DNA of 64,000 bases from Paludibacteraceae bacterium. GTDB lineage: Bacteria > Bacteroidota > Bacteroidia > Bacteroidales > Paludibacteraceae. Positions within the stretch are counted from its first letter, which is position 1. Every line of letters begins with the position of its first letter. The position numbers and the translations under genes were made by a program. The stretch lies in NCBI GenBank assembly GCA_016283095.1, contig JAEEMG010000010.1, positions 1-64,000 on the forward strand, read 5' to 3'. Positions 45,057-53,900 of the stretch are shown one piece after another. Below the pieces are notes generated by a model, which searched no databases, was not told the DNA's origin, and saw only the letters and a list, made by a program, of their open reading frames with translations.

Positions 45057-45090
45057 GTTTGTTTTTTACAATCAATTGTATATCTTTGCA
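45057..45090 (+). promoter_or_regulatory. Promoter/operator of the PIN toxin-antitoxin module (copy B)
   Basis: Identical over 34 nt to the GNAT module promoter: TTTG (45058-45061), 19 nt, TATCTTTG (45081-45088), with inverted repeat TACAAT-CA-ATTGTA at 45067-45080. The flanks on both sides differ between the copies. Confidence 0.85.
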
Positions 45091-45105
45091 ATAGTTATAG
45101 AATAG

Positions 45106-45402
45106 ATGCTTATGACAACATTAGAATTGGAAATTGAGGATTTGTCGGTACTCCCTGCTCTACAAGAAGTGTTGAGTAGGTTTAAGGGGGTGGCACTGAA
45201 ATCATCCCAACAAAAATCAGTTGAAGAACTTCGAAAATCAAAGAAAAAATCGGATCAGGAGGAGTATCTTAAACGGGTGAAGTCTATTGACGAAGAAACT
45301 TGTTGGAAAGAGTTTGAAATATTAACAAATGAAATGCCTGAATGTCCGTTTAGTGAAGAGGAGATTGTAGCAGAAATAAAAAAATGTAGATCAAAGAAAT
45401 GA
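45106..45402 (+). CDS. Putative antitoxin of a PIN module
   Basis: A 98-residue charged, helical protein (ELEIEDLSVLPALQEVLSRFKG; acidic C-terminus with FSEEEIVAEIKKCR). Its stop overlaps the start of the PIN gene by 4 nt, the usual antitoxin-toxin coupling. The ATG at 45112 (MTTLEL) is an alternative start. The family name is unknown to me; the DNA-binding part is probably N-terminal. Confidence 0.8.
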   Translation: MLMTTLELEIEDLSVLPALQEVLSRFKGVALKSSQQKSVEELRKSKKKSDQEEYLKRVKSIDEETCWKEFEILTNEMPECPFSEEEIVAEIKKCRSKK

Positions 45403-45809
45403 AAGTGATTTTTGATTGCAATATATGGGTGTCGTTGTTTATCACAAAACAGTTGAATTTATTAAAACAGGTCTTGACGTCGTCTCAAATTCAGATCTTT
45501 ACGACGCAGGAGTTGGAAAATGAGATTAGAACAGTGCTTTCCAGAGAAAAGTTTAGAAAATATGTAGATGAAAAGGCTGTGAAAATCTTTCTTTTCCTGA
45601 TTTCAAGATATTGTGAAAAAATAGACATTAGGGGAAAATGTGCAGATGTAGACATTAGAGATCCCAAGGATGTTTTTCTGGTTACATTGTCAGAGGAAAC
45701 TAAATCCGATTATTTAGTATCTGGAGACAAGGATTTGCTTGTGCTTGGTGGTTATAAAGTAACAAAGTTTATAACGCTTGCTGAATTCAAGGAGATATTT
45801 TTTACATGA
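45399..45809 (+). CDS. PIN-domain toxin (COG1569-like ribonuclease)
   Basis: A 136-residue PIN protein. The first catalytic acid is Asp6 in VIFDCNIWVS. The glutamate at FTTQELENEI and the pair in DIRDPKDVFLV and YLVSGDKDLLVL complete the four-acid site that binds metal and cleaves RNA. The C-terminus ends ITLAEFKEIF, typical of the putative toxin PIN family COG1569. It is coupled to the antitoxin gene by overlap. Confidence 0.9.
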   Translation: MKVIFDCNIWVSLFITKQLNLLKQVLTSSQIQIFTTQELENEIRTVLSREKFRKYVDEKAVKIFLFLISRYCEKIDIRGKCADVDIRDPKDVFLVTLSEETKSDYLVSGDKDLLVLGGYKVTKFITLAEFKEIFFT

Positions 45810-45821
45810 TGAATTTTATCT

Positions 45822-46265
45822 CTATTTTTCTTTTCCACTCATGTTCGGCTTGCTGGAGATGTCTTGGGAAAGAATTCTTATCTCAACTCTTCTATTCAAT
45901 TCATGTTCTTCTTCTGTTTTTGCACCTTTAATATATGGCTCATGTTTGCCTTTTCCTACAGAGATAAGCATTGATCCAGGAATACCATAATTGTCTATCA
46001 GGAGACGTCGAACGTAGTTCGCTCTTTTTTGATCCAGTTTTATACTTAAATACTCACTTGCTCGTTCATCCAGATGTCCAGAAATCTCAAACAGTTCGTC
46101 TGGATATGATTTGATGAACTCTGCAAGTTCTTCTAACTGTGCTTCATATTCAGGTTTCATAGGAGAATTAAAATCAAAAAAGGATAGACACCATCTGAAT
46201 CCCCCCTCAGCATAAGTGGGGAAGGAGAGTGTCAGTGCCAATATGATGGAAGCAAATAGTTTCAT
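45822..46265 (-). CDS. OmpA-family protein
   Basis: A 147-residue secreted protein made of a signal peptide (MKLFASIILALTLSFPTYA) and one OmpA/MotB domain. The peptidoglycan-binding features are ISGHLDERASEYLSIKLDQKRANYVRRLL and ELNRRVEIRI. It has no barrel or lipobox, so it is a short periplasmic form. An ATG at 46286 would add 7 residues before the signal peptide. Single gene facing the PIN module. Confidence 0.88.
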   Translation of the reverse strand: MKLFASIILALTLSFPTYAEGGFRWCLSFFDFNSPMKPEYEAQLEELAEFIKSYPDELFEISGHLDERASEYLSIKLDQKRANYVRRLLIDNYGIPGSMLISVGKGKHEPYIKGAKTEEEHELNRRVEIRILSQDISSKPNMSGKEK

Positions 46266-46327
46266 GTCGGTATGGTTTAGACTCAAATTTAGAAAATAAT
46301 TGTTAATTATGCATTAAGCATTATGAA

Positions 46328-47233
46328 TTAATTAAACAGACTGTCCATCTTCAGTCTCAACAGATGTGTTTCGCAGACCAATTTGATAAACTCCTTTGCC
46401 GATTGTTTGAAATAGGAATTTTTCAGAATCAGGAAAGCCCCTTCCATCACATTGTCTGTGACGTCAACCGGTACCGCCACTACATCAGATCTTGTTTTGG
46501 TGGAGAGACTGGAAAGAATGGAAATCATTTTGCCATACGACACAAGCATCAGGATTGGTGTGATTTCATTGATCACGATTTGTGGTTTTAGTTCGACGGG
46601 ATTTGTCTTCAGCACTCTGTCGATCATATTGCGGGCCTGTGTGCCTTCTGCCGGAAGAATGAGCGGATATTCGGCGATCTCTTCCATTGTGATGCTGCTT
46701 TTCTGGGCCAAGACATGGTCTTTTGCGACTATCGCGCATAGCTTGTCCTCAAACAGATTGTGTGACTCAATTTGCTCGGCGATTGTCTCTGGTTTGAATG
46801 CCAGCATGATGTCTATCTCCTTACGGAAAAGCATGTTCTGCAGTTCGTCGTTTGTCTTATAGAAAATATTGAGCTTTATATTGGGAAATTTTTTCACGAA
46901 GACGTTGATCGTATCCGACGTCAGAATACGGAATGAGTGTGTCACTCCTATATTAAGAGTTCCGCATTTCATATTCATAAGGTCGTTCATCTTGTAGACG
47001 CAATTGTCCGCGTCTTCTATTGTTCTCTTCGCATACGGAAGCAATGCGTCTCCTGCCTCAGTCAACCCCACATTATGATTGTTCCTATTGAATAGTTTCG
47101 CACCAAGTTCATCTTCTAATTTCTTCAAACTCTGAGAAAGGGCACTTTGTGTAGCGTAAAGTTCTTTTGCTGCTAACGAAAAACTGCAGGTCTCTGCAAT
47201 TTTAACGAATGCTCTCAATTGTCTTAGTTCCAT
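46328..47233 (-). CDS. LysR-family transcriptional regulator
   Basis: A 301-residue regulator. The winged-helix domain (1-60) reads MELRQLRAFVKIAETCSFSLAAKELYATQSALSQSLKKLE, the LysR HTH. Residues 90-300 form the effector-binding domain. It is divergent from the YidE-type transporter gene, with about 500 nt between start codons, so it may regulate that gene. The effector is unknown. Confidence 0.93.
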   Translation of the reverse strand: MELRQLRAFVKIAETCSFSLAAKELYATQSALSQSLKKLEDELGAKLFNRNNHNVGLTEAGDALLPYAKRTIEDADNCVYKMNDLMNMKCGTLNIGVTHSFRILTSDTINVFVKKFPNIKLNIFYKTNDELQNMLFRKEIDIMLAFKPETIAEQIESHNLFEDKLCAIVAKDHVLAQKSSITMEEIAEYPLILPAEGTQARNMIDRVLKTNPVELKPQIVINEITPILMLVSYGKMISILSSLSTKTRSDVVAVPVDVTDNVMEGAFLILKNSYFKQSAKEFIKLVCETHLLRLKMDSLFN

Positions 47234-47406
47234 ACCATCTAATAATCTTCGGATGCAAATTTAGTGCTTTTATATTCATTGTGGGTATGGTGTGTATTAA
47301 TTCTGCTAATTATGACTATAAGAAAATGATATGATTGGCGAATTTTGCTTATAACAGCTATCAATAAAACTCATAACAAAATCTTAAATCGCATTCAAAT
47401 CTGCTC

Positions 47407-47414
47407 TACTTTTG
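47407..47414 (+). promoter_or_regulatory. -7 promoter element before the transporter unit
   Basis: TACTTTTG followed by GCATC fits TAnnTTTG. The intergenic region 47234-47550 contains nothing else I can name; LysR operators could lie here. Confidence 0.5.
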
Positions 47415-47550
47415 CATCAGTGAACAAAACGGAAGCGTTATGATGTGGAACGCAATTGGATAGATCCTTCTCTTCTTCCATATCGTGACAATGCCGGAAA
47501 GAAAAAAATGATTAATAACTAAAAAACATAGATAAAATAAAAAAAAACTC

Positions 47551-47751
47551 ATGGTTTCATTATTAGTTGTAGTCGCTTCTCTATTTGTGTGGAGAGCCGT
47601 CTCGAAGATTTCAGCGTGTGGAAGGAATAACGGTTTCGTTATTGATGGAGATTCTGTTGGTATCGTATTGTCCAAAAAGTTTACCCCTGTAACTAAAACA
47701 GAGTCGTCAAATTTCCAATACAAGTATTATGGACTTTTCTTGGCTGACTAA
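47551..47751 (+). CDS. Possible small membrane protein upstream of the transporter
   Basis: A 66-codon ORF with an N-terminal hydrophobic segment (MVSLLVVVASLFVWRAV) and polar remainder. It overlaps the transporter start by 23 nt, so it could couple translation. No ribosome site is clear and no family is recognised. It may be a leader peptide or a chance frame. Confidence 0.35.
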   Translation: MVSLLVVVASLFVWRAVSKISACGRNNGFVIDGDSVGIVLSKKFTPVTKTESSNFQYKYYGLFLAD

Positions 47752-49420
47752 TTTGTTTACCAGCAATGAGTCTGTTGCCCATATCGCCTTGCTTTATGCC
47801 ATAGTGATATCAACAGGTATCTACCTTGGTAAAATCAAGGTTATGGGCATCTCTTTGGGTGTAACTTTCGTTCTGTTCACAGGAATCCTGGCAGGTCATC
47901 TGAAGATTACCGCACCTGTGAGCATACTCACGTTCATACAGGATTTTGGATTGATTCTGTTTGTTTTTATGATCGGACTGCAAGCTGGTCCCGGATTCTT
48001 CAACAGTTTCAAAAAGGGTGGGGTGACGATGAACAAGCTTGCAATGTTGACGATAATGCTCAATGTGTTGGTGATGTTCGGATGCTATTATTGCTTTTTC
48101 GACACGACTGACGAAGATAATCTGCCGATGCTGGTCGGAACTCTGTTTGGCGCGGTCACGAACACTCCAGGACTTGGTGCTGCGAGTGAGGCTCTTACTA
48201 CCGTCTTCACAGATGGGAATGCTCCTTTGATCGTAAACGGATATGCATGTGCCTATCCTTTGGGTGTGGTTGGAATCATCCTGGCTACTATTGCCATCCG
48301 ATTCATCACAAAGACTGATTTGACTCAGGCGGAAAAGGAGTTGGATTCAGATGTCGAGGAGACGGATTTGAAACCGGAAAAACAATGTATCATTTTGAAA
48401 AACAACAATTTTGATGGTAAAACATTGAAAGAGTTGCGTCATACTTTGGATAAGGAATTTGTTTGCTCTCGTCTACTTCATGATGGAGTGATGATTTTTC
48501 CATGTGGTTCGACAAGAATATACCTTGGTGATGTACTTTTTATAGTCAGTATGGAGAGTGAGGCGGATGCACTTGTCACTATTCTTGGAGAAAAATGTGA
48601 GATGGATTGGGATGATGTAGGTGAGGGTAAACTGATTTCTAAAAGTGTGGTGGTTACAAATCCTAAGATAAATGGCCGAACATTAAGGAAAATGCATCTC
48701 AACAGGTTGTATGAGGTTAATGTCACTCGTGTCAATCGAGGTGGAATAGTGTTATTCGCGTCTCCATCACTTGAATTGAAAGTGGGAGATAAGGTGAGAG
48801 TCGTGGGACGTGAGGATGCGGTAGAGAGGGTTCGCAAACTGTTTGGTGATTGTGTCAAGACACTTCATGCTCCGAATATCGCCACTATCTTCATCGGTAT
48901 TTTTGTGGGAATAATTTTCGGAAGCATTCCGATTTCCATTCCGTCGATGCCTGTGCCATTGAAACTTGGTATAGCTGGAGGACCGTTGATCATAGCACTG
49001 TTGATCGGACGTTTCGGTCATAAGATCGGACTTGTGACATACACAACGACGTCGGCTAATCTTATGCTCAGAGAGATCGGACTTGTGCTTTTCCTTGCCT
49101 CTGTTGGAATCAAGGCAGGAGACAGTTTCATAGATACGGTGGTTGCTGGCGACGGTGCTTTATATGTGCTGAGTGGATTGCTCATCACCGTGATTCCGAT
49201 ATTGATTGTCGGTACTATCGCAAGATTACACAATAAACTAAACTACTATACAATAATGGGAATGCTTGCTGGCACATATACGGATCCGCCAGCACTAGCT
49301 TACGCAAACAGCGTCTGTATGAAAGATGCTCCTTCGGTTGGTTATTCCACAGTCTACCCATTATCGATGTTTTTGAGAATATTAACAGCACAGCTAATTG
49401 TGCTATTGGCTTGTGGGTAA
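47729..49420 (+). CDS. Putative transporter of the YidE/YbjL (AspT-like) family with two TrkA-C domains
   Basis: A 563-residue membrane protein. Two blocks of about five or six helices (about 15-200 and 390-560) each contain the AspT-YidE-YbjL duplication (for example LGKIKVMGISLGVTFVLFTGILAGH and GTYTDPPALAYA). Between them are two TrkA-C regulatory domains (about 215-300 and 305-375). AspT exchanges aspartate for alanine; the substrate here is unknown. It is divergent from a LysR regulator. Confidence 0.88.
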   Translation: MDFSWLTNLFTSNESVAHIALLYAIVISTGIYLGKIKVMGISLGVTFVLFTGILAGHLKITAPVSILTFIQDFGLILFVFMIGLQAGPGFFNSFKKGGVTMNKLAMLTIMLNVLVMFGCYYCFFDTTDEDNLPMLVGTLFGAVTNTPGLGAASEALTTVFTDGNAPLIVNGYACAYPLGVVGIILATIAIRFITKTDLTQAEKELDSDVEETDLKPEKQCIILKNNNFDGKTLKELRHTLDKEFVCSRLLHDGVMIFPCGSTRIYLGDVLFIVSMESEADALVTILGEKCEMDWDDVGEGKLISKSVVVTNPKINGRTLRKMHLNRLYEVNVTRVNRGGIVLFASPSLELKVGDKVRVVGREDAVERVRKLFGDCVKTLHAPNIATIFIGIFVGIIFGSIPISIPSMPVPLKLGIAGGPLIIALLIGRFGHKIGLVTYTTTSANLMLREIGLVLFLASVGIKAGDSFIDTVVAGDGALYVLSGLLITVIPILIVGTIARLHNKLNYYTIMGMLAGTYTDPPALAYANSVCMKDAPSVGYSTVYPLSMFLRILTAQLIVLLACG

Positions 49421-49451
49421 AATTAAAACCAATTTTTGATATTTGTAAGGA

Positions 49452-49482
49452 GGACGAGGGTTGTGAAATTCTCGTTTTTTTT
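49452..49482 (+). terminator. Weak terminator after the transporter gene
   Basis: ACGAG...CTCGT stem of 5 bp with a 14-nt loop and eight T. Placement after the stop supports it, but the stem is short. Confidence 0.45.
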
Positions 49483-49494
49483 ATGTTCCTCCTC

Positions 49495-50061
49495 TCAACC
49501 ATTTTTTTCTCTTCCGAATAATTTTCCTAGTATCGCACCGCTGCATCCTCCTATGATATGTCCGAAATGTGAAACATTATCTGCGATGAAGAGTCCATCC
49601 ATCACCTCTTTGCCGATATAGCAGATGAAGACGAGGATGAATGTGAAAGGAATCTCTCCCGACTTACACATTGTGAGCGACGACATGATGATGCACATGA
49701 ACACTATTCCTGATGCTCCCACAATTCCCGTCGGCAAAAACAATGCGTTCAAAATTCCGGTGATGAATGCTGTTGTGAAGATCATTCCAATCAGAGATAA
49801 ACTTCCGTATTTCTCTTCCAAAAGAGGCATCAGCAGAAGAAGATAAATCGCGTTGCCGAAAAAGTGGCTGAAATTTGCGTGGCAGAAGATGTGGGTGAAA
49901 TAACCCATAAGAATCATCGGATTCGCCGACAAAACAGGTTTGCAACTAAATATATTGTTCACAACTCCCAGTGTCAGGTAGTTGCCGATTGTCGCTGCCA
50001 ACATCAGTGCCAAGAATGTGATGGTCACTGGAGCGTTGAATGTAACTTTTATTCTGCTCAT
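49495..50061 (-). CDS. Rhomboid-family intramembrane serine protease
   Basis: A 188-residue protein with six hydrophobic helices. The catalytic serine lies in GIVGASGIVFM (GxSx motif) and the histidine in NVSHFGHIIGG. YFTHIFCHANFSHFFGNAIYLL is the usual rhomboid entry motif. It is shorter than many rhomboids but has the complete six-helix core. It lies tail to tail with the transporter. The substrate is unknown. Confidence 0.92.
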   Translation of the reverse strand: MSRIKVTFNAPVTITFLALMLAATIGNYLTLGVVNNIFSCKPVLSANPMILMGYFTHIFCHANFSHFFGNAIYLLLLMPLLEEKYGSLSLIGMIFTTAFITGILNALFLPTGIVGASGIVFMCIIMSSLTMCKSGEIPFTFILVFICYIGKEVMDGLFIADNVSHFGHIIGGCSGAILGKLFGREKNG

Positions 50062-50257
50062 TTTTGATTTTGATTTTTATTGATGCAAACTTACAATAAA
50101 TTTTGGAATGCGGAATGTTACCTCTGCATTTAATTAGGGATTTGTGTCTGATATGGAAATCTATATGTTAAATCGATTGACGAGTTTCGGGTGTCAAAGA
50201 AATCTAAACAAATTTTTCTTATAAATTAAGTTTTAGGTGTAAAAATATCAGAAAATA

Positions 50258-50288
50258 TTGTCTGTAAAACTAAAGTTTTTTAACTTTG
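50258..50288 (+). promoter_or_regulatory. Promoter of the RHS toxin locus
   Basis: TTG (50258-50260), 20 nt, TAACTTTG (50281-50288) fits the Bacteroidetes consensus. Stretch 50062-50257 otherwise holds nothing recognisable. Confidence 0.7.
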
Positions 50289-50306
50289 TAAGCAATATGG
50301 ATTAGG

Positions 50307-50498
50307 ATGATGAATTTAAGCAAAAACATACTGCCTGGAGTAGTTTCAATCTATGATCTAAAGAATTCTTTGGATTGTGATGGATATGACTCTAATCCTG
50401 ACTTTATAATATTGAAGATAAAGCCTATCACTGCCTATTTTGACGGTGCGTTGGAGATGTCGGACCTAATAAAGTACGGAAACGGGTGGATGCTATAA
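50307..50498 (+). CDS. Small ORF at the start of the RHS operon
   Basis: 63 codons, Asp/Tyr-rich, no signal peptide or domain. It begins about 15 nt after the predicted transcription start and lies 48 nt before the T9SS-domain gene. Possibly a leader or remnant; unsupported as a protein except by position. Confidence 0.4.
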   Translation: MMNLSKNILPGVVSIYDLKNSLDCDGYDSNPDFIILKIKPITAYFDGALEMSDLIKYGNGWML

Positions 50499-50546
50499 AG
50501 TTCAGAGTGGATTAGAAGAAGGTGAAAGAGAAAAAAATAAAGTTAA

Positions 50547-50972
50547 ATGAGAATTCGCTTATTTCTATGTATTTGTCTTTGTGCAACACTTTCCGCACAA
50601 ACCGTCCATTTTGTTTATGATAATGCGGGGAATCGTACAGCAAGGTACATTGATATGTCTAATAATCGTGATGGTGGAGTCGTTAATGAAGAGGATGAAT
50701 CCAGAAGAGAGATAAAGGATTCGTTGGCGTCGAATCAAATTCATATTTATCCTAATCCAACCGACGGACACCTTAGCGTTAGAATAGACAGTTTGAAAAA
50801 GGGCCAGAGTGCGTGTGCTCTACTTATAGACACATACGGAAAAAACATTGTTTGCCAATATACAGACAAAAATGATGTCTCTATCGATTTTTCCGATAGG
50901 GATCCAGGAATATATATTTTGCGAATAGAGATCGACAATCTCAACACGGAATGGAAAATAATTAAAAAATAA
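50547..50972 (+). CDS. Small secreted protein with T9SS type A sorting domain, RHS partner
   Basis: A 141-residue protein with signal peptide MRIRLFLCICLCATLSA. The mature N-terminus VHFVYDNAGNRTARYID has the YDNAGNR core of an RHS/YD repeat. From about residue 66, IHIYPNPTDGHLSVRID...IYILRIE...WKIIKK is a T9SS type A C-terminal sorting domain, which sends proteins through the type IX system. It stops 4 nt before the RHS gene. The RHS protein itself has no such domain, so this partner may help localise or release it; that is inference. Confidence 0.85.
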   Translation: MRIRLFLCICLCATLSAQTVHFVYDNAGNRTARYIDMSNNRDGGVVNEEDESRREIKDSLASNQIHIYPNPTDGHLSVRIDSLKKGQSACALLIDTYGKNIVCQYTDKNDVSIDFSDRDPGIYILRIEIDNLNTEWKIIKK

Positions 50973-50976
50973 GAAG

Positions 50977-53900
50977 ATGTTTCAGAAAGTCCTTTTGTTG
51001 GCGTGGCTCTTATTAATTAGATCTGTTTGTTTGTCTGTCGCGCAGAATCCGTATGCTCAACCAGAAGGTGGGGACAGTTCTTTTCCTGACTTTGGAAAAG
51101 AGCTTTATTTGATGTCAGACGGCACCTTCACAGACGACAAGACTCAAGGTGTTGTGTTTGGCAAAATAGGAAGTATCCTCAACGTCAGTGCAATTGGATC
51201 CTTGATGTATCAAATTCCGATAGAAGTGCCTTCCGGAGTCAATGGAATGAATCCGAGTATACAGATTGTCTATAATTCACAGGCAGGCAACGGAATCGCA
51301 GGATACGGATTCAATCTTTCGTGTGTGTCATCAATATACAGAGCTAGAAAGAACCTTTTCTCTGAGGGAAAACTGGATGCGATCCATTTGACGGACGAGG
51401 ACAATATCGAGTTGGATGGAGCAAGGCTTATATTGGCATCCGGAAATAATTTGGCTGACGGTTCGAACTACCGCACTCAAGAAGAAACGTACTGCGACAT
51501 AACATTTCATAGTGGAGACAACAATGACGGCTCTTACTTCAGTGTCGTGACAAAAGAGGGTGTCACGATGGTCTATGGAGCGTCGAGCGATGCAAGAGTA
51601 GAATCTCAGACATCCGGTGTTCCGTTGATATGGCTGTTGAAAAAAGTGACGGATCAAAATGGGAACTACATGTCATACGAGTATGGATTGGACGATGAGA
51701 AAGGAGAGTTTTGGCTGTCCAAGATACTCTACACTGGCAACGAAAAGGCCAAAGTTGCACCTACTTGCGTCGTGGAATTCTCCTATGACTCAGACCGAAA
51801 GGACTCAAGACTTCAGTTCACAGCAGGCTCTAAATTGTCATCGACAAAACTGCTGAGAACCGTCGAAGTGAAGACAAACGGCGAGCTTCTTAAAACATAT
51901 ACACTGTCTTACTTTTTCGACGGATTTTACAATAAGTTGAAATCCATTACTTTATCTAACAATAATGAGGAGAGATTAGCTCCAATTGTTCTAAACTGGG
52001 GCAGTCTAGACAAAATCAACGAATCTGCACATAAAATTGAGAAATACGTCTTTGTCCCATTTGCAGAGGATGACGATTGTTATGATGAATATAGTGTTTT
52101 GGTGGATGATTTCAACAATGACGGAATTTCCGATTTCATAAAAACCAACTCAGACCTTCCTACGGGATTTTCTGCTATTGAAGGTGTAATTGTTGAATGG
52201 AATCTGTATTTGTCGAGGAAGACTGAATCAGGAGTCATGTACGAAAAGGCAATGGAAGTGCCAATGGATTATTTTATTGGGGCACTGCTACTTCATTCGT
52301 TAGACATCAATAAAGATGGAATGAAAGACCTGATTGAAGTCAAAAGATCTGGTTCGTATTATTGGGTAGATGTCCTTCTGAACGATGGAGAAGGAACGTT
52401 CATCAGGCAAAATTTTGAGACGGAGATCGTCCTTACAGACTCTGACAAATCGCAGCTTGAATTCAATGATTTTGACGGTGATGGATTCGTTGAGATGTTG
52501 GTGTTGCACAAAGAAGAGACAGAGACGTACGAAGATGTGGACTTCGCCGACTGGTACAAGATAGACATTGAAGGCAAACTGTTTTCTAAAATATCCTCGT
52601 TTTCATATAAAAGTCGGTATTTAACTGTGGACTCCAGATATTCCATAACAGATCTGAATGGAAACGGACTGCCAGAGATTTATAATAGAGCCTCTCATGA
52701 GGCATTTGAGTTCGACTCCAATACAAAAAACTTTGAAAAAATAGACTTTGAGGAGATACCGTTATATTTGGATATGGATGCCGGAGCCGACTTCGTTGAC
52801 ATCAATGGCGACGGATATACGGACGTTATTGCAGTTTCCCAATATGAATATGAAAACAAATGGAAAATAATGTTGTCGACTGGGACTGGGTTTGTGGAAA
52901 TACCATGTCCTCTCAAAATGGAGTGTGAAAAAAATAGTCCATATGTAGAGGATTGCATTGCTAAAGGCAAACGTTTTTTTGCGGACTACAACAATGACGG
53001 AACTCTTGACATTTTGGAAATCATCAATGATGAACTCACATTCCATTATTTCACAGGCAGTGGATTTGTCTCAAAAAAATACTTGCAGAATGAGTTGCCA
53101 GATATTTTAACGAACAAACTGTACTACAACAAACATATACCGTTTTATGACATCACTGGCGATGGAGTGACTGACCTTATTTCTCTCTCAAAAAATGGGC
53201 TTGACGTTCACATTGTCCACACTCCAGAAATTGGACGATACTTGTCTCAGATCAACGACGGACTCATGTCGATCCACAATGTGGATTACAAGACTCTGTC
53301 AGATCCCGTTTTCTACCAGTCCGGCCAGGATGAGATATCTTCCAAGGTGACTCAGCTTTGCATCCCTATCCATGTCGTCAGTCAGATAACGACTGAATCC
53401 GGAAATTATGAAAGCACGGAAAAATATTATTATAAAGGTTTGAGATTCCATCAAGAAAAGGGAATATTGGGTTTTGAAGAGTTCACGCAAGACAACGAGA
53501 CACTCAATAAAAGGAAGACAATCAAGTATGGCTACGATACCATTTTGTTTAATCCTCATCCTGTGGAGGAAACAACTTCCACCTCTGTCACAGGCAGACC
53601 GATAGAGAATGTTGTATTTGAACATAAGACAGAAAATCTGGGAACAAAGTCGGGTAAGCGGTGTTTCAAATACGTGGCAAAGAAAACTGTCACAAACCGT
53701 CTGACAGGCATGACAACGGTTATCGAAGCGTCGGACTATGAAAATGGAAATCCTCAAAAAATAACCACCACGCAAGGAGATGTTGTAGAGGAAAAGACCA
53801 TGACATACGAGAGAAAAGGATCATGGTGCAAAAACAGGGTGAGCTGCTTGACAACAAAAATGTTTGCTGACGGTCAGGAACAAATCCGTAAGGTGTTGTC

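Noticed and set aside
47406..47723. 105-codon minus-strand ORF upstream of the transporter
   Set aside because: Antisense to the leader and the small plus-strand ORF; no domain and no promoter.
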